Part shown: in pieces, positions 17,374-27,134 of the stretch | How the letters are laid out: every line of letters starts with the position of its first letter | How positions within the stretch are numbered: position 1 is the first letter of the stretch | NCBI RefSeq assembly: GCF_001686925.1 | Contig: NZ_LVEN01000044.1 | Span: forward strand, 248,001 to 312,000 | Source: Flavobacterium piscis | GTDB lineage: Bacteria; Bacteroidota; Bacteroidia; Flavobacteriales; Flavobacteriaceae | Length of the DNA stretch: 64,000 bases | Direction: 5' to 3' | Made by a program: the position numbers and the translations under genes | The notes under the pieces: model-generated | Seen by the model: only the letters and a program-made list of their open reading frames with translations | Database searches by the model: none | Told to the model about the DNA's origin: nothing

Positions 17374-20300
17374 ATGTTTAATAAATTTATTCAAAGACCT
17401 GTACTGTCGATAGTAATATCGCTTATAATTGTCTTTTTAGGAATATTGTCGGTGTTGAATTTACCTATCACCCAGTTTCCTTCCATCTCGCCACCGATGG
17501 TAAACGTTACAGCAGATTACCCTGGATCGAATGGAGAGTTAATGATCAAATCAGTAGTTATTCCGTTAGAAAGAGCCCTAAATGGAGTTCCCGGAATGAA
17601 ATACATGACTTCTGATGCAGGAAATGATGGTGAAGCAAGTATTCAGGTTGTATTTAATTTGGGTACAGATCCTAATCAGGCTGCAATTAATGTTCAAAAC
17701 CGTGTAGCTTCTGTAACCAATAAACTACCGCCATTGGTAGTTCGGGAAGGTGTAAAAATTACTCGTGAAGTTCCGAGTATGTTAATGTACGTGAATCTTT
17801 ATAGTACGGATAAGAACACCGACATGAAGTTCTTGTATAACTACGCTGATATCAACGTATTATCTGAACTAAAAAGGGTAAACGGTATTGGATCAGGAGA
17901 TATCTTGGGAACACGTGAATATGCCATGCGTATTTGGTTAAAACCAGATCGTATGTTAGCTTATAAAATTTCTGCAGATGAGATCATGGAGGCTTTATCA
18001 AGTCAGAGTTTAGAAGCTTCTCCTGGTAAAACAGGAGAAAGTTCCGGTAAGCGTTCTCAGGCATTTGAATATGTATTAAAATATTCAGGACGTTTTACAA
18101 CCAAAGAACAATACGAGAATATTGTGGTAAAATCAAACGCTAACGGGGAACTTTTACGTTTGAAAGATGTTGCCAAAGTAGAATTTGGAAGCTCGATGTA
18201 TGATATTTATTCGAACTTAAACGGAAGACCATCGGCAGCGATTGTATTAAAACAGTCTTTTGGAAGTAACGCGAATCAGGTTATTGAAGATGTAAAGGCA
18301 AAACTCGAAAAAATAAAACAAAAATTCCCAAAAGGAATGGATTATGAAATCTCTTATGACGTTTCTAAATTCCTTGATGCTTCTATCGAAAAAGTAATTC
18401 ACACTTTGATTGAGGCGTTTATTCTGGTAGGTTTGGTTGTATTTCTTTTCTTAGGCGATTGGCGTTCTACAATTATCCCGGCTATTGCAGTACCGGTTTC
18501 CCTGATAGGAACCTTTATTTTCATGACTTTCTTTGATATTTCATTGAACTTAATTACCCTATTTGCTTTGGTGTTAGCAATTGGAGTCGTCGTCGATGAT
18601 GCTATTGTAGTTATCGAAGCCGTTCACGCCAAGATGGAAGAAGAACATCTTTCTCCGCTTAAAGCGACCAAAAAAGCGATGCACGAAATTGCAGGAGCTA
18701 TTGTTGCGATTACATTCTTAATGGCTGCAGTATTTATTCCGGTTGCGTTTATGTCAGGTCCTGTTGGAGTTTTCTACAGACAGTTCTCGATCACGATGGC
18801 AACAGCAATTATACTTTCTGGTATTGTAGCTTTGACTTTGACACCGGCACTTTGTGCGATGATGTTAAAAAATAATCATGCGACACCTAAAAAGAGAACT
18901 CCTATAAATAGATTTATAGATGGTTTTAACAACAAGTTTAATCTTGCACAAGGAAAATACCAAAATGTACTAGGTAAAATTGTAAACAGAAGAGCCGTTA
19001 CTATTATTGCCCTTTTAGTTTTTTGTGCCGGAACATGGTTAATTAGCAGTACAGTTCCTTCAGGGTTTATTCCAAATGAGGATCAGGGAATGTTTTATGC
19101 TATTATACAAACGCCTCCGGGTTCATCATTAGAAAGAACCAATAATATTGCTGAGAAATTACAAAAAATAGCCGAAACGGTAGACGGAGTAAAATCGGTT
19201 TCTTCATTGGCGGGTTATGAAATTTTGACAGAGGGAACGGGATCTAATGCCGGAACATGTTTGATCAACTTAAAAGACTGGAGCGATCGTAAACAATCTG
19301 TACAGGAAGTTATGACCGAACTAGAAGAAAAATCAAAAGATATTCCAGGAGCAAACATCGAATTTTTCCAGCCGCCAGCAGTACCCGGATATGGAGCAGC
19401 AGGAGGATTTGAGCTTCGTTTACTGGACAAAACAGGTTCTGGTGATTTCAAAAAAATGGAAGCTGTTAACAAAGAGTTTGTAGAAGAACTGAACAAACGT
19501 CCGGAATTATCGAATGTGTTTAGTTTCTTTAGTGCGAGTTTCCCTCAATATATGATGAAAGTCGACAATGATCTGGCACAGCAAAAAGGTGTTTCTATCG
19601 AAAATGCCATGAATACTTTGTCAACTCTTGTAGGTAGTAACTATGAAATTAGTTTTATTAAATACGGAATTAATTATAAAGTTATCGTTCAGGCGTCTCC
19701 TGAATATCGCGCACAACCGGATGATATTTTAAAACTTTATGTAAAAAATAATCGTGATGAAATGGTTCCTTTTTCGGCCTTTATGAAATTAGAAAAAGTG
19801 TACGGTCTTTCAGAAATTACGAGACATAACATGTACAATTCTACTGAAATTAGTGGTGGACCCGCTGTTGGATATAGTTCAGGTACCGCTATTAAAGTGA
19901 TTCAGGAAGTTGCAGAGAAAAAATTACCAAGAGGGTATGATATTGACTGGGCAGGTATTTCTGCAGATGAGGTGGCTCAGGGTAATCAGGCCATTTGGGT
20001 ATTCATGATTTGTTTAGGATTCGTATACCTTGTGTTAGCGGCTCAATATGAGAGTTTTATTTTACCATTATCTGTAATTCTTTCTTTACCGGCAGGTATT
20101 TTTGGAGCTTTCTTATTGCTGAAATTAACAGGATTAGAAAACAACATTTATGCTCAGGTAGCAATGGTAATGCTTATTGGTTTACTAGGTAAAAATGCCG
20201 TACTGATTGTAGAGTTTGCGATACAGCGACATGCAGCAGGAAGATCAGTGCTTGAAGCCGCAATGGAGGGAGCGAAAGCGAGGTTCCGTCCTATTTTGAT

Positions 20301-20541
20301 GACTTCATTTGCTTTTATTGCGGGATTATTGCCACTTGCTTTTGCTAGTGGTCCGGGTAAAATTGGTAACAGAACCATTGGTACTGCAGCTGCTGGAGGT
20401 ATGCTTATAGGTACTATTTGTGGGGTATTTGTAATTCCGGGCTTGTATTTCATTTTTGCTAAAATTGCAGAAAAGCATAAACTGGTAAAAAATGAAGAAG
20501 AAAATCCATTAACAGAAGAAATTGATGATAACCATGTATAA
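17374..20541 (+). CDS. RND multidrug efflux pump, inner-membrane transporter (HAE1/AcrB type)
   Basis: A 1055-residue hydrophobe/amphiphile-efflux RND pump. It starts with the classic MFNKFIQRPVLSIVISLIIVFLGIL segment and has the PITQFPSISPPMVNVTADYPG loop. Helix 4 keeps the proton-relay aspartate pair (GVVVDDAIVVIE), and there are 12 hydrophobic segments in two repeats with two large periplasmic loops. It uses proton influx to expel drugs or bile-like amphiphiles through the adaptor and outer-membrane factor. The end overlaps the next gene by a few nucleotides. Substrates cannot be inferred. Confidence 0.95.
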   Translation: MFNKFIQRPVLSIVISLIIVFLGILSVLNLPITQFPSISPPMVNVTADYPGSNGELMIKSVVIPLERALNGVPGMKYMTSDAGNDGEASIQVVFNLGTDPNQAAINVQNRVASVTNKLPPLVVREGVKITREVPSMLMYVNLYSTDKNTDMKFLYNYADINVLSELKRVNGIGSGDILGTREYAMRIWLKPDRMLAYKISADEIMEALSSQSLEASPGKTGESSGKRSQAFEYVLKYSGRFTTKEQYENIVVKSNANGELLRLKDVAKVEFGSSMYDIYSNLNGRPSAAIVLKQSFGSNANQVIEDVKAKLEKIKQKFPKGMDYEISYDVSKFLDASIEKVIHTLIEAFILVGLVVFLFLGDWRSTIIPAIAVPVSLIGTFIFMTFFDISLNLITLFALVLAIGVVVDDAIVVIEAVHAKMEEEHLSPLKATKKAMHEIAGAIVAITFLMAAVFIPVAFMSGPVGVFYRQFSITMATAIILSGIVALTLTPALCAMMLKNNHATPKKRTPINRFIDGFNNKFNLAQGKYQNVLGKIVNRRAVTIIALLVFCAGTWLISSTVPSGFIPNEDQGMFYAIIQTPPGSSLERTNNIAEKLQKIAETVDGVKSVSSLAGYEILTEGTGSNAGTCLINLKDWSDRKQSVQEVMTELEEKSKDIPGANIEFFQPPAVPGYGAAGGFELRLLDKTGSGDFKKMEAVNKEFVEELNKRPELSNVFSFFSASFPQYMMKVDNDLAQQKGVSIENAMNTLSTLVGSNYEISFIKYGINYKVIVQASPEYRAQPDDILKLYVKNNRDEMVPFSAFMKLEKVYGLSEITRHNMYNSTEISGGPAVGYSSGTAIKVIQEVAEKKLPRGYDIDWAGISADEVAQGNQAIWVFMICLGFVYLVLAAQYESFILPLSVILSLPAGIFGAFLLLKLTGLENNIYAQVAMVMLIGLLGKNAVLIVEFAIQRHAAGRSVLEAAMEGAKARFRPILMTSFAFIAGLLPLAFASGPGKIGNRTIGTAAAGGMLIGTICGVFVIPGLYFIFAKIAEKHKLVKNEEENPLTEEIDDNHV

Positions 20542-21985
20542 ATTCAAATCATATCAATATGGTATTGCGTTAGGTATATGTCTTACGGTTGCAGGGTGTA
20601 AAGCCCCTGCGCCTGAGGCAGCACCTACAACCAGTACACCAGTTCCTGAATCGTTTGGTACAACAACCCAAACTCAGGACGCAAACAATAATACCTCAGC
20701 TTTAGTCTGGAAAGATTACTTTAAAGATCAAAATCTGGTTGATTTAATTGATGTTGCCCTGAAAAACAATCAGGAATTAAATATCACTTTACAGGAAATT
20801 GAAATTGCTAAAAATGATATTCGTGTAAAAAAAGGACTTTTATTACCCACTGTTGGTGTTCGCGCCGGAGCTGGAGTAGAAAAAGTAGGTAGATATACCA
20901 GTCAGGGTGCGGGTGATGCTACTACCGAAATTAAACCGGGAGTAGAAACTCCTGATCCATTGGGAGATTTTACTATTTCGGCTTACGCCAATTGGGAAGT
21001 GGATATCTGGAAAAAATTGCGCAATTCTAAAAAAGCGGCATTAAACAGATATTTGGCTACAGTTGAAGGTAAAAACTTTGTGATTACCAACCTTATTGCT
21101 GAAGTTGCCGATTCTTATTACGAATTATTGGCCTTGGATACGCAGTTGGATATTGTAAAACAAACAATCAAATTGCAGACTAATGCTTTAGAAATTGTAA
21201 AAATCCAAAAGCAGGCTGCAAGAGCAACAGAATTAGGAGTTAAGAAATTTGAAGCAGAGGTTTTGACTTCGCAAAGTTTGGAGTTTGGAATTTTGCAGCA
21301 AATCAAAGAAACAGAGAATAAAATCAACTTTTTGTTGGGTAGATATCCACAGGAAATCAAGAGAACAAATACTAACAACTTTTTAAGTTTATTGCCGGCT
21401 GCTGTAAGTTCAGGAATTCCGTCTCAGTTATTGGCGAATCGTCCTGATGTAAAACAAGCTGAATTAGAATTGGTAGCTTCAAAATTAGATGTAAAAGTAG
21501 CCCGTGCTGAGTTTTATCCTTCATTGGATATTTCTGCAGCTGTAGGAGTTCAGGCTTTTAAACCATCTTATTTGTTTACGTTTCCGGAATCTATTTTATA
21601 CTCGTTAGCGGGAGATCTTGCTGCACCGTTAATCAACAGAAATGCGATCAAAGCAGAATTTGCAAGCGCCAATGCAAGACAGCTTCAGGCATTGTACAAT
21701 TACGATCGTACGGTTTTAAATGCTTATTTAGAAGTTTCGAACCAACTTTCTAAAATCGAAAATCTTCAAAAAGGTTATGATCTTAAATCGAAACAAGTAG
21801 ACGCTTTAAATACTTCTATTGATGTGTCAAACGATTTGTTTAAATCAGCGAGAGTTGATTATTTCGAAGTATTGATGACGCAGCGTGATGCATTAGAAGC
21901 GAAATTAGAATTGGTAGATACTAAAAAAGAACAACTAAATGCTGCTGTCCATGTTTATAGAGACTTAGGCGGCGGATGGAAATAA
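20534..21985 (+). CDS. Outer-membrane efflux lipoprotein (TolC/NodT family)
   Basis: About 483 residues with lipoprotein signal (MYKFKSYQYGIALGICLTVAGC) and two outer-membrane-efflux repeats of long helices (LVDLIDVALKNNQELNITLQE; SQLLANRPDVKQAELELVASKLDVKVARAEFYPSLDIS). SQLLANRPDVKQAE is the signature of NodT-type factors. The start is ambiguous between a TTG at 20522 and ATGs at 20525 and 20534; the last gives the neatest signal peptide and an 8-nt overlap with the pump gene. It completes the tripartite RND efflux system. Confidence 0.92.
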   Translation: MYKFKSYQYGIALGICLTVAGCKAPAPEAAPTTSTPVPESFGTTTQTQDANNNTSALVWKDYFKDQNLVDLIDVALKNNQELNITLQEIEIAKNDIRVKKGLLLPTVGVRAGAGVEKVGRYTSQGAGDATTEIKPGVETPDPLGDFTISAYANWEVDIWKKLRNSKKAALNRYLATVEGKNFVITNLIAEVADSYYELLALDTQLDIVKQTIKLQTNALEIVKIQKQAARATELGVKKFEAEVLTSQSLEFGILQQIKETENKINFLLGRYPQEIKRTNTNNFLSLLPAAVSSGIPSQLLANRPDVKQAELELVASKLDVKVARAEFYPSLDISAAVGVQAFKPSYLFTFPESILYSLAGDLAAPLINRNAIKAEFASANARQLQALYNYDRTVLNAYLEVSNQLSKIENLQKGYDLKSKQVDALNTSIDVSNDLFKSARVDYFEVLMTQRDALEAKLELVDTKKEQLNAAVHVYRDLGGGWK

Positions 21986-22010
21986 TATTGCCTGTTAATT
22001 TGTAGAAGAA

Positions 22011-22047
22011 AAAGCCTTTCAAGAGTAAAATTTTGAAAGGCTTTTTT
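22011..22047 (+). terminator. Bidirectional terminator after the RND operon
   Basis: AAAGCCTTTCAA (22011-22022) pairs perfectly with TTGAAAGGCTTT (22033-22044), then TTTGTA. It sits between convergent transcripts. Confidence 0.85.
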
Positions 22048-22075
22048 GTAATTATCATGTCTAAATTTAATTTGA

Positions 22076-23797
22076 CTATTTGGGCATTATTATTTTTGCT
22101 TTAAAGCCTTTGCCAGGTTCTGTGTCAAAATTAATAGTTCCTTTAACAGCCTGAATACGGTTTTCCATGTTTTGGAGACCATTTTGTACCATCTCGGTTT
22201 TTTCGCAGCCTTTACCGTTATCCGTATAATTTATTAAGATTGATTTAGGATCAGTTTCAAATTTTATGACCACTAGATTGGCTTCACTGTGTTTTTTCAT
22301 ATTCACCATTAATTCCTGTAAAACCCTGCTAATGGTAATCTTTTTTATCTCATCGATATTTTCCCAGTGTATGGTTTCTACATTGGTAACCATGATGTTT
22401 CTTTCGCTGGTATTGTAAGTCGAAAGCATATCTTTTAAGCTTTTTATAAAATCGGTACCAGTCTCAATTTTATTGTTTTCTCTTGAAATTCCCCTCACAC
22501 GTCCATAAATATCATCTAATTTCTGAAGTAGATTTTCTTTGGTGCTTTCTGTAGATAATGGCTGAGATTCGGTAAAAGCAATGACGTTAAAGACATCGTT
22601 GGCCAATTCGTCATGAATTTTTTTAGCAATTCGGGTTTCGGTGTTGTACGAAGTCTTAAATTCTATAGCCCTGTTCTTATTTTTATAATAGCGTATTAAA
22701 ATAACGATCAAAATGACTAAAAATACAAATACAATTACAAATACAATTCGGAGGTAAGTAGCTTTTTGAAGCGATAATAGGTTTTCTGCTTTTTCTAAAC
22801 GAAGTTTTGCGTTTTCATCCTTTTCTTTTTTTGCATCGTATTTTATTTTTGCGAACTTATTTTTAAAATTATTTCTAACCTTAATAATACTGTCGTTTAA
22901 CGCAAAATACCTTTGCACATATTGATTGTTTTGAGCACTGTGATCATTTGAAATTAAAATTTGCAATGCTTCTAATCTTTCATCGACACTATTTAGCTTT
23001 GTAGCAATATTGTAAGCTGCGAGAGCATTTATATTTGATTTTTGGATATCTTTTTTAGTGTAATAATCGGCAAGGTGAAGATAGCTTTCGATGCTTTTAT
23101 ATTCACTTTTAAATTCATTTCTCGTCTGGAGTGCTTCATTCATTAAAAGCAACCCCTTTTCATCCATTCCTTTCTTAAAATAAGCATAGCCCAAATTGTC
23201 TATAATTGTTGCATTGTCAATTGGTTGAACTTTGTTTTTTAAAGATTTATTTAAAAGGGATTCTAAAAGAATAATTGCCTTATCGAATTTTTTTTGCTGG
23301 ATATAAACTGCCGCAATATTGCTTATTGGAATTTGCTTCTGAATAGGATCTATGATATCTTTTGCTGCTTCTTTATAGTAAAGAATGGCATCATCGTAAA
23401 TAGAAAGTTCTTTATCAGCAATCCCTAATGTATTGTTTATTTCAGCCGTGTAAGCACTGTTCTTTTTAACATAAAGTAATGCTTCAGTAACTGTTTCCTT
23501 ACTACCATAATAATCTCCGTTGACTTGCTGTATTGCTGCCATTTGAGTAAGTATATAACCTATATTGGCACTATCTTTTTTTCCGCTTTCTTTTAAAGTT
23601 TCATAAAGTTGTTTTGATTTATAAAACTCATCAAAGGCAGTATTGAAATTTTGATTACCGTAATTTTCAATAGCTTTATTTCTTAAAGTAAGGGCCTCTT
23701 TTCGGATAGATTCTTTGCTAGTATTTATGGTCTTTTTTTCTTCGCACGAAAAAAGAAAAAGAAGTAGAATAAAATAAAAAAACGGGGACCGTAACAT
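22076..23797 (-). CDS. TPR-containing membrane sensor histidine kinase, module copy 1
   Basis: A 573-residue kinase. The N-terminus looks like a lipoprotein signal (MLRSPFFYFILLLFLFSC). Residues about 35-310 are tetratricopeptide repeats predicted to be outside the membrane, followed by a basic coiled coil, one membrane helix (about 345-370) and a cytoplasmic NarL/DesK-type kinase core: H395 in RIAKKIHDELANDV, N-box ELMVNMKKHSEAN, G-box DNGKGC and GLQNMENR. It is closely similar throughout to the kinase at 32898-34601. No response regulator is adjacent; the regulator at 32222 is a candidate partner. A tiny lipoprotein gene lies 54 nt upstream. Confidence 0.9.
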   Translation of the reverse strand: MLRSPFFYFILLLFLFSCEEKKTINTSKESIRKEALTLRNKAIENYGNQNFNTAFDEFYKSKQLYETLKESGKKDSANIGYILTQMAAIQQVNGDYYGSKETVTEALLYVKKNSAYTAEINNTLGIADKELSIYDDAILYYKEAAKDIIDPIQKQIPISNIAAVYIQQKKFDKAIILLESLLNKSLKNKVQPIDNATIIDNLGYAYFKKGMDEKGLLLMNEALQTRNEFKSEYKSIESYLHLADYYTKKDIQKSNINALAAYNIATKLNSVDERLEALQILISNDHSAQNNQYVQRYFALNDSIIKVRNNFKNKFAKIKYDAKKEKDENAKLRLEKAENLLSLQKATYLRIVFVIVFVFLVILIVILIRYYKNKNRAIEFKTSYNTETRIAKKIHDELANDVFNVIAFTESQPLSTESTKENLLQKLDDIYGRVRGISRENNKIETGTDFIKSLKDMLSTYNTSERNIMVTNVETIHWENIDEIKKITISRVLQELMVNMKKHSEANLVVIKFETDPKSILINYTDNGKGCEKTEMVQNGLQNMENRIQAVKGTINFDTEPGKGFKAKIIMPK

Positions 23798-23851
23798 ATA
23801 AATTTACTTTCCCCGAAAATAGTAATTAATTAGATACTAAAAGTATATTTA

Positions 23852-24037
23852 TTAATCTTTTGGTATTGGTGGCGGTGGTTTCGTAACATCATCACCAGGA
23901 CCATCTGCATAAGTTGCTTTTACAGGATTAACAGCTTTTTCTGTATCCTTTTTTGGTTGTGTCTCATACTCATCAGGAGTACAAGAAAATATAGTGAACA
24001 ATAGCGCAAAAGCTATAAAAAGTATAAATTTTTTCAT
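23852..24037 (-). CDS. Tiny YADGPGD lipoprotein, module copy 1
   Basis: A 61-residue product: signal peptide with lipobox IFSC (Cys19), a short polar linker, then the C-terminal YADGPGDDVTKPPPPIPKD. The same ending (YADGPGD, a short gap, a run of prolines and a lysine) occurs in the 55-residue lipoprotein at 34665-34832, which likewise precedes a TPR kinase. It is therefore a conserved gene, not a chance frame. Its role is unknown; it may signal to, or be sensed by, the kinase encoded just downstream. Confidence 0.8.
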   Translation of the reverse strand: MKKFILFIAFALLFTIFSCTPDEYETQPKKDTEKAVNPVKATYADGPGDDVTKPPPPIPKD

Positions 24038-24059
24038 TTTGATTTAATTTAGAAATTAG

Positions 24060-24270
24060 ACATAGGTATTGCTGTCCGGAGTTAACCAGAACTTGTTTGG
24101 AGCAATACCAAATTGATTTTTAGGAAGTAAATCGTGTAGAACAGTAAGACGTTATTTATACTTCCTGAATAAACTCAGTCTTACGGTTTTTACACTGTTA
24201 ATTTGAACTAGTTTTTATATTTGTTTTAGTCTGCAGACAAAACCTGAACTAATTTCTATTGCAAAGGAAA
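24060..24270 (-). ncRNA. Candidate structured 5' leader of lipoprotein-kinase module 1 (pseudoknot-like)
   Basis: This region aligns over about 200 nt with 34850-35065, which sits in the same place before the second module. In the plus-strand view, helix A pairs GTGTA (24134-24138) with TACAC (24191-24195) and GTAAGAC (24144-24150) with GTCTTAC (24178-24184). Helix B pairs AGGAAGT (24122-24128) with ACTTCCT (24160-24166). The helices interleave as in an H-type pseudoknot. The minus-strand TTCCTTTG (24262-24269) may be a degenerate -7 box. It could instead be a DNA-level operator. Confidence 0.5.
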
Positions 24271-24442
24271 GGTGCTTTTAGACCTTTGTAGATAAGGGAT
24301 TCCCGGAATTCCCGCGTTTTCCCAAGATTCCCGAAAATTCCTAAAAACAAAATACAATACATGGTAAATTTAGGCTCGTTAGAACGTGTTAGTGGAATGA
24401 AAAACCAATCTGACCTTTTATTATATAGAGACAAAAAGCGCT

Positions 24443-24691
24443 AAAAAGGTTGGATTAGATGATAAAAAAAGATGAATTGATAATATTGAACAAATTAATA
24501 AATTGAGATTAGTAGTAGAACCAATTCAGGCATCGGAAAATGATAAATAAATCATAGCATTACATTTTAATTTATTGGAAATTGAACATAAAGAGTCGAA
24601 AGAAGATCCTGAAAAAGGAAATCTTTTCTTTAATTTCAGAAATATATTTCTAGAAAAATGTCTTAGAAAATATATTTGGAAAAATGATTAG
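24443..24691 (+). pseudogene. Possible decayed reading frame with two internal stops
   Basis: One frame reads protein-like sequence (IDNIEQINKLRLVVEPIQASENDK, then IIALHFNLLEIEHKESKEDPEK, then LEKCLRKYIWKND) but is broken by TGA at 24473-24475 and TAA at 24548-24550 before ending at 24689. It stands where module 2 has the intact 337-residue gene at 35167, but I see no clear similarity between them. It may be a relic or chance. From 24692 to 25126 nothing is supportable except AT-rich sequence. Confidence 0.25.
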
Positions 24692-25126
24692 GATTGTAAA
24701 TGGAGCGGTTGCTCTAATGTCATCTGCAAATTTGTATTTTGTGCAGCATAAAGATTAAAGTGAAAAATTTCGAAATGAAATTTTAAAGCATTTTCAAAAA
24801 TAAAATGCGTAAAGAAGTAAAAATAATAATTTTTTAAGGAGTAATTCTGGCTTTTAAAGAGTTTGTTTTTTGGCATATATTTTCTGTTATTTATACTATA
24901 AAGATAAGAAAAAATAACCGTTAAACCTAATAAATACAAGGGAAAAGGTCGTTTTTTTATTTTTTTTCAGTAAATAATTTTTCATTTTTCAGGGTTTTAA
25001 ATTTCTAATATTTAAAGCTATAAAACTTACTTTTTCTAGTGGTTGAATTGTAATAAAATTATCTATATTTATAAAAATATTGCATTAGGTTTTAATTTCT
25101 ATTTACTTTCATTTTAAAAATATCTT

Positions 25127-25495
25127 ATGAAAAAGCTTCTACTACTATGTATTGTTTTATGCACTTTTGGTTGCAAAAAATATGTTGTCTCGTTTGAACA
25201 GCCAACAGATATGAAACTGGATAACTTAAAACTTGAAGTACTTCTGGATAAAAAGAAAGTTCAGGAAATTAAATTAAAAGCAACAAATGAAATGCCTACT
25301 TATGAAACGGCAAAACTGCCAGTATCAGATGAAGGAAAACATTTGCTTCAGGTTAAAGTAAATGATACGATCTTTAGTTATAATATAAATTATCCCGAAG
25401 AAAGATATCTTCTTGTGACCACCCATTTAAAAAACAATGGCAAGATTACTATTGGAATTTTAAAACAACAATATCCTTTTAGAGTTCAACGATAA
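25127..25495 (+). CDS. Small lipoprotein of unknown function
   Basis: A 122-residue product with lipoprotein signal MKKLLLLCIVLCTFGC (lipobox TFGC, Cys16). The mature part reads as alternating beta strands (KLDNLKLEVLLDKKKVQEIKL; HLLQVKVNDTIFSYNINY; RYLLVTTHLKNNGKITIGIL), suggesting a single immunoglobulin-like or transthyretin-like sandwich. No family was recognised. A strong shared terminator follows. Confidence 0.7.
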   Translation: MKKLLLLCIVLCTFGCKKYVVSFEQPTDMKLDNLKLEVLLDKKKVQEIKLKATNEMPTYETAKLPVSDEGKHLLQVKVNDTIFSYNINYPEERYLLVTTHLKNNGKITIGILKQQYPFRVQR

Positions 25496-25515
25496 ATGAT
25501 TTTATTTTAGATAAA

Positions 25516-25556
25516 AAAAGCCTTTCACAACTTAATTGCGAAAGGCTTTTATATTT
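25516..25556. terminator. Bidirectional terminator between the lipoprotein and the beta-glucosidase
   Basis: AAAAGCCTTTC (25516-25526) pairs perfectly with GAAAGGCTTTT (25540-25550); A tracts and T tracts on both sides suit convergent termination. Confidence 0.85.
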
Positions 25557-25569
25557 TTAAGGATTAGTT

Positions 25570-26922
25570 TTAGGATAAAAAATCCTTAAACCACAATCCC
25601 GAATGTTTTATGGTGCGTTGCTGCGTGTCGAAATCGACATGAATTAAGCCGAATCTTGCGTTGTAACCTTCAGCCCACTCAAAGTTATCGGTAAGGCTCC
25701 ATACAAAATAACCTTCTACATTTAAACCGTCTTTTCTGGCCTTTAGAATTTGCTCTAAATGATCCTGAATATAATGAGTACGTTTGATATCGTAAACTTT
25801 TCCGTTGCTTAGAGTGTCGGGAAAAGCGGCGCCGTTTTCGGTAATGATAATTTTTTTAATGCCTTTATATTCGTTGAATTTTTTAAGGACGTGATATAAT
25901 GCGGGAGGATAAACCTCCCAACCCATTTCGGTTGAAATTACATTTCTCTTTTCGGCACTTATAAGTTCAGCACCTATGTACGGAATCAGCATTGATGATT
26001 TTACAACTTCGCGAGTATAACATTGCAGGCCTATAAAATCAAAATCAAAAGCCAGATTATCGAGATCACCGTCTAAAATATAATTATTAAGTTTTTTTAA
26101 TACCGGCAAATCAGTTTGCGGATAACCCAATCCCAGGATAGGTTCTATAAAAGTTCTGTTCAGTAAAGTGTCTACACGTTTTGCGGCTTCAATATCTTTA
26201 GGGCTTTCTGTTGCGGCTTCAATATGCGTACAGGAGAAAGTTGTACCAATATTAGCATTCGGAATCCTGTTTCGCACTATTTTCGCGCCTGCTGCAGTAG
26301 CCAGCGTTACGTGATGCATGGCTTTAAGATAATTGGTGATACCTTTTTTGCCCGGAGCATGAATACCCAGAAAATATCCTGCGCCTGTAAAAACAGAGGG
26401 TTCGTTGATCACCATCCAGTTTTTTACGCGATCTCCAAAATATTGTGCACAAACTTCTACATACTCTGAAAACCAGGAAACTGATTCGCGATTGGTCCAG
26501 CCACCTTTTGTCTCTAAGGCATGTGGCAGATCCCAATGATAAAGTGTTATCCAGGGTTCTATTCCGGACGCAAGTAAAGAGTCGATGATTTTGTTGTAAT
26601 ATTCTATTCCGGCTTGATTTACAGGATGAGTTCCTGTAGGCATAATTCTGGGCCAACTGATAGAGAACCTAAAATTCGGAATATTTAATTCTCGTATTAA
26701 GTCAATATCGTTTTGGTACGAATTATAAAAGTCACAAGCGGTTAAAGCATGATGTCCGTTTTTAATTTTTCCTTTTTGCGATGTAAAAACATCCCAAATA
26801 GAAGAACCTTTTCCATCGGCATCGTGTGCTCCCTCAATTTGGAAAGCGGCGGTCGAAACACCCCACAAGAAATCATCTCCAAATTGGTCTTTGTTCAAAA
26901 ATGAGTTCTCTATTTTATTCAT
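25570..26922 (-). CDS. Glycoside hydrolase family 1 beta-glucosidase
   Basis: A 450-residue GH1 enzyme. It has the N-terminal FLWGVSTAAFQIEGA and SIWDVF signatures, the acid/base glutamate E174 in NWMVINEPSVF, and the nucleophile E362 in IIITENGAAF. The C-terminal EGYFVWSLTDNFEWAEGY completes the sugar-binding wall. There is no signal peptide, so it is probably cytosolic and hydrolyses beta-linked di- and oligosaccharides after uptake. It is monocistronic; no SusCD-like genes are adjacent. Confidence 0.95.
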   Translation of the reverse strand: MNKIENSFLNKDQFGDDFLWGVSTAAFQIEGAHDADGKGSSIWDVFTSQKGKIKNGHHALTACDFYNSYQNDIDLIRELNIPNFRFSISWPRIMPTGTHPVNQAGIEYYNKIIDSLLASGIEPWITLYHWDLPHALETKGGWTNRESVSWFSEYVEVCAQYFGDRVKNWMVINEPSVFTGAGYFLGIHAPGKKGITNYLKAMHHVTLATAAGAKIVRNRIPNANIGTTFSCTHIEAATESPKDIEAAKRVDTLLNRTFIEPILGLGYPQTDLPVLKKLNNYILDGDLDNLAFDFDFIGLQCYTREVVKSSMLIPYIGAELISAEKRNVISTEMGWEVYPPALYHVLKKFNEYKGIKKIIITENGAAFPDTLSNGKVYDIKRTHYIQDHLEQILKARKDGLNVEGYFVWSLTDNFEWAEGYNARFGLIHVDFDTQQRTIKHSGLWFKDFLS

Positions 26923-27134
26923 TCAAATAAGTTTTCCTTTATTTTTATTGTAATTTATTAATGAAGGAAAGACGATTGCATAGCTCTTAAAAACAGCCAT
27001 TCTTTGAACGAAACCAGAAAATTTAGGTTGAAGAATTTCATAACGTTTAGTTTTAATCAAATTAATAAAACTAATGTGAATTTAACGTAAAGTCATTATT
27101 ATCAAATGATTAAATAAAAAAAATGGAAAGATTT

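Noticed and set aside
24249-24434. 61-codon minus-strand frame
   Set aside because: Lies inside the module 1 leader/promoter region; the homologous region of module 2 does not keep the frame.
24688-24939. 83-codon minus-strand frame in the AT-rich gap
   Set aside because: Composition-driven, rich in F, Y, N and K with no signal or domain; not supported by context.
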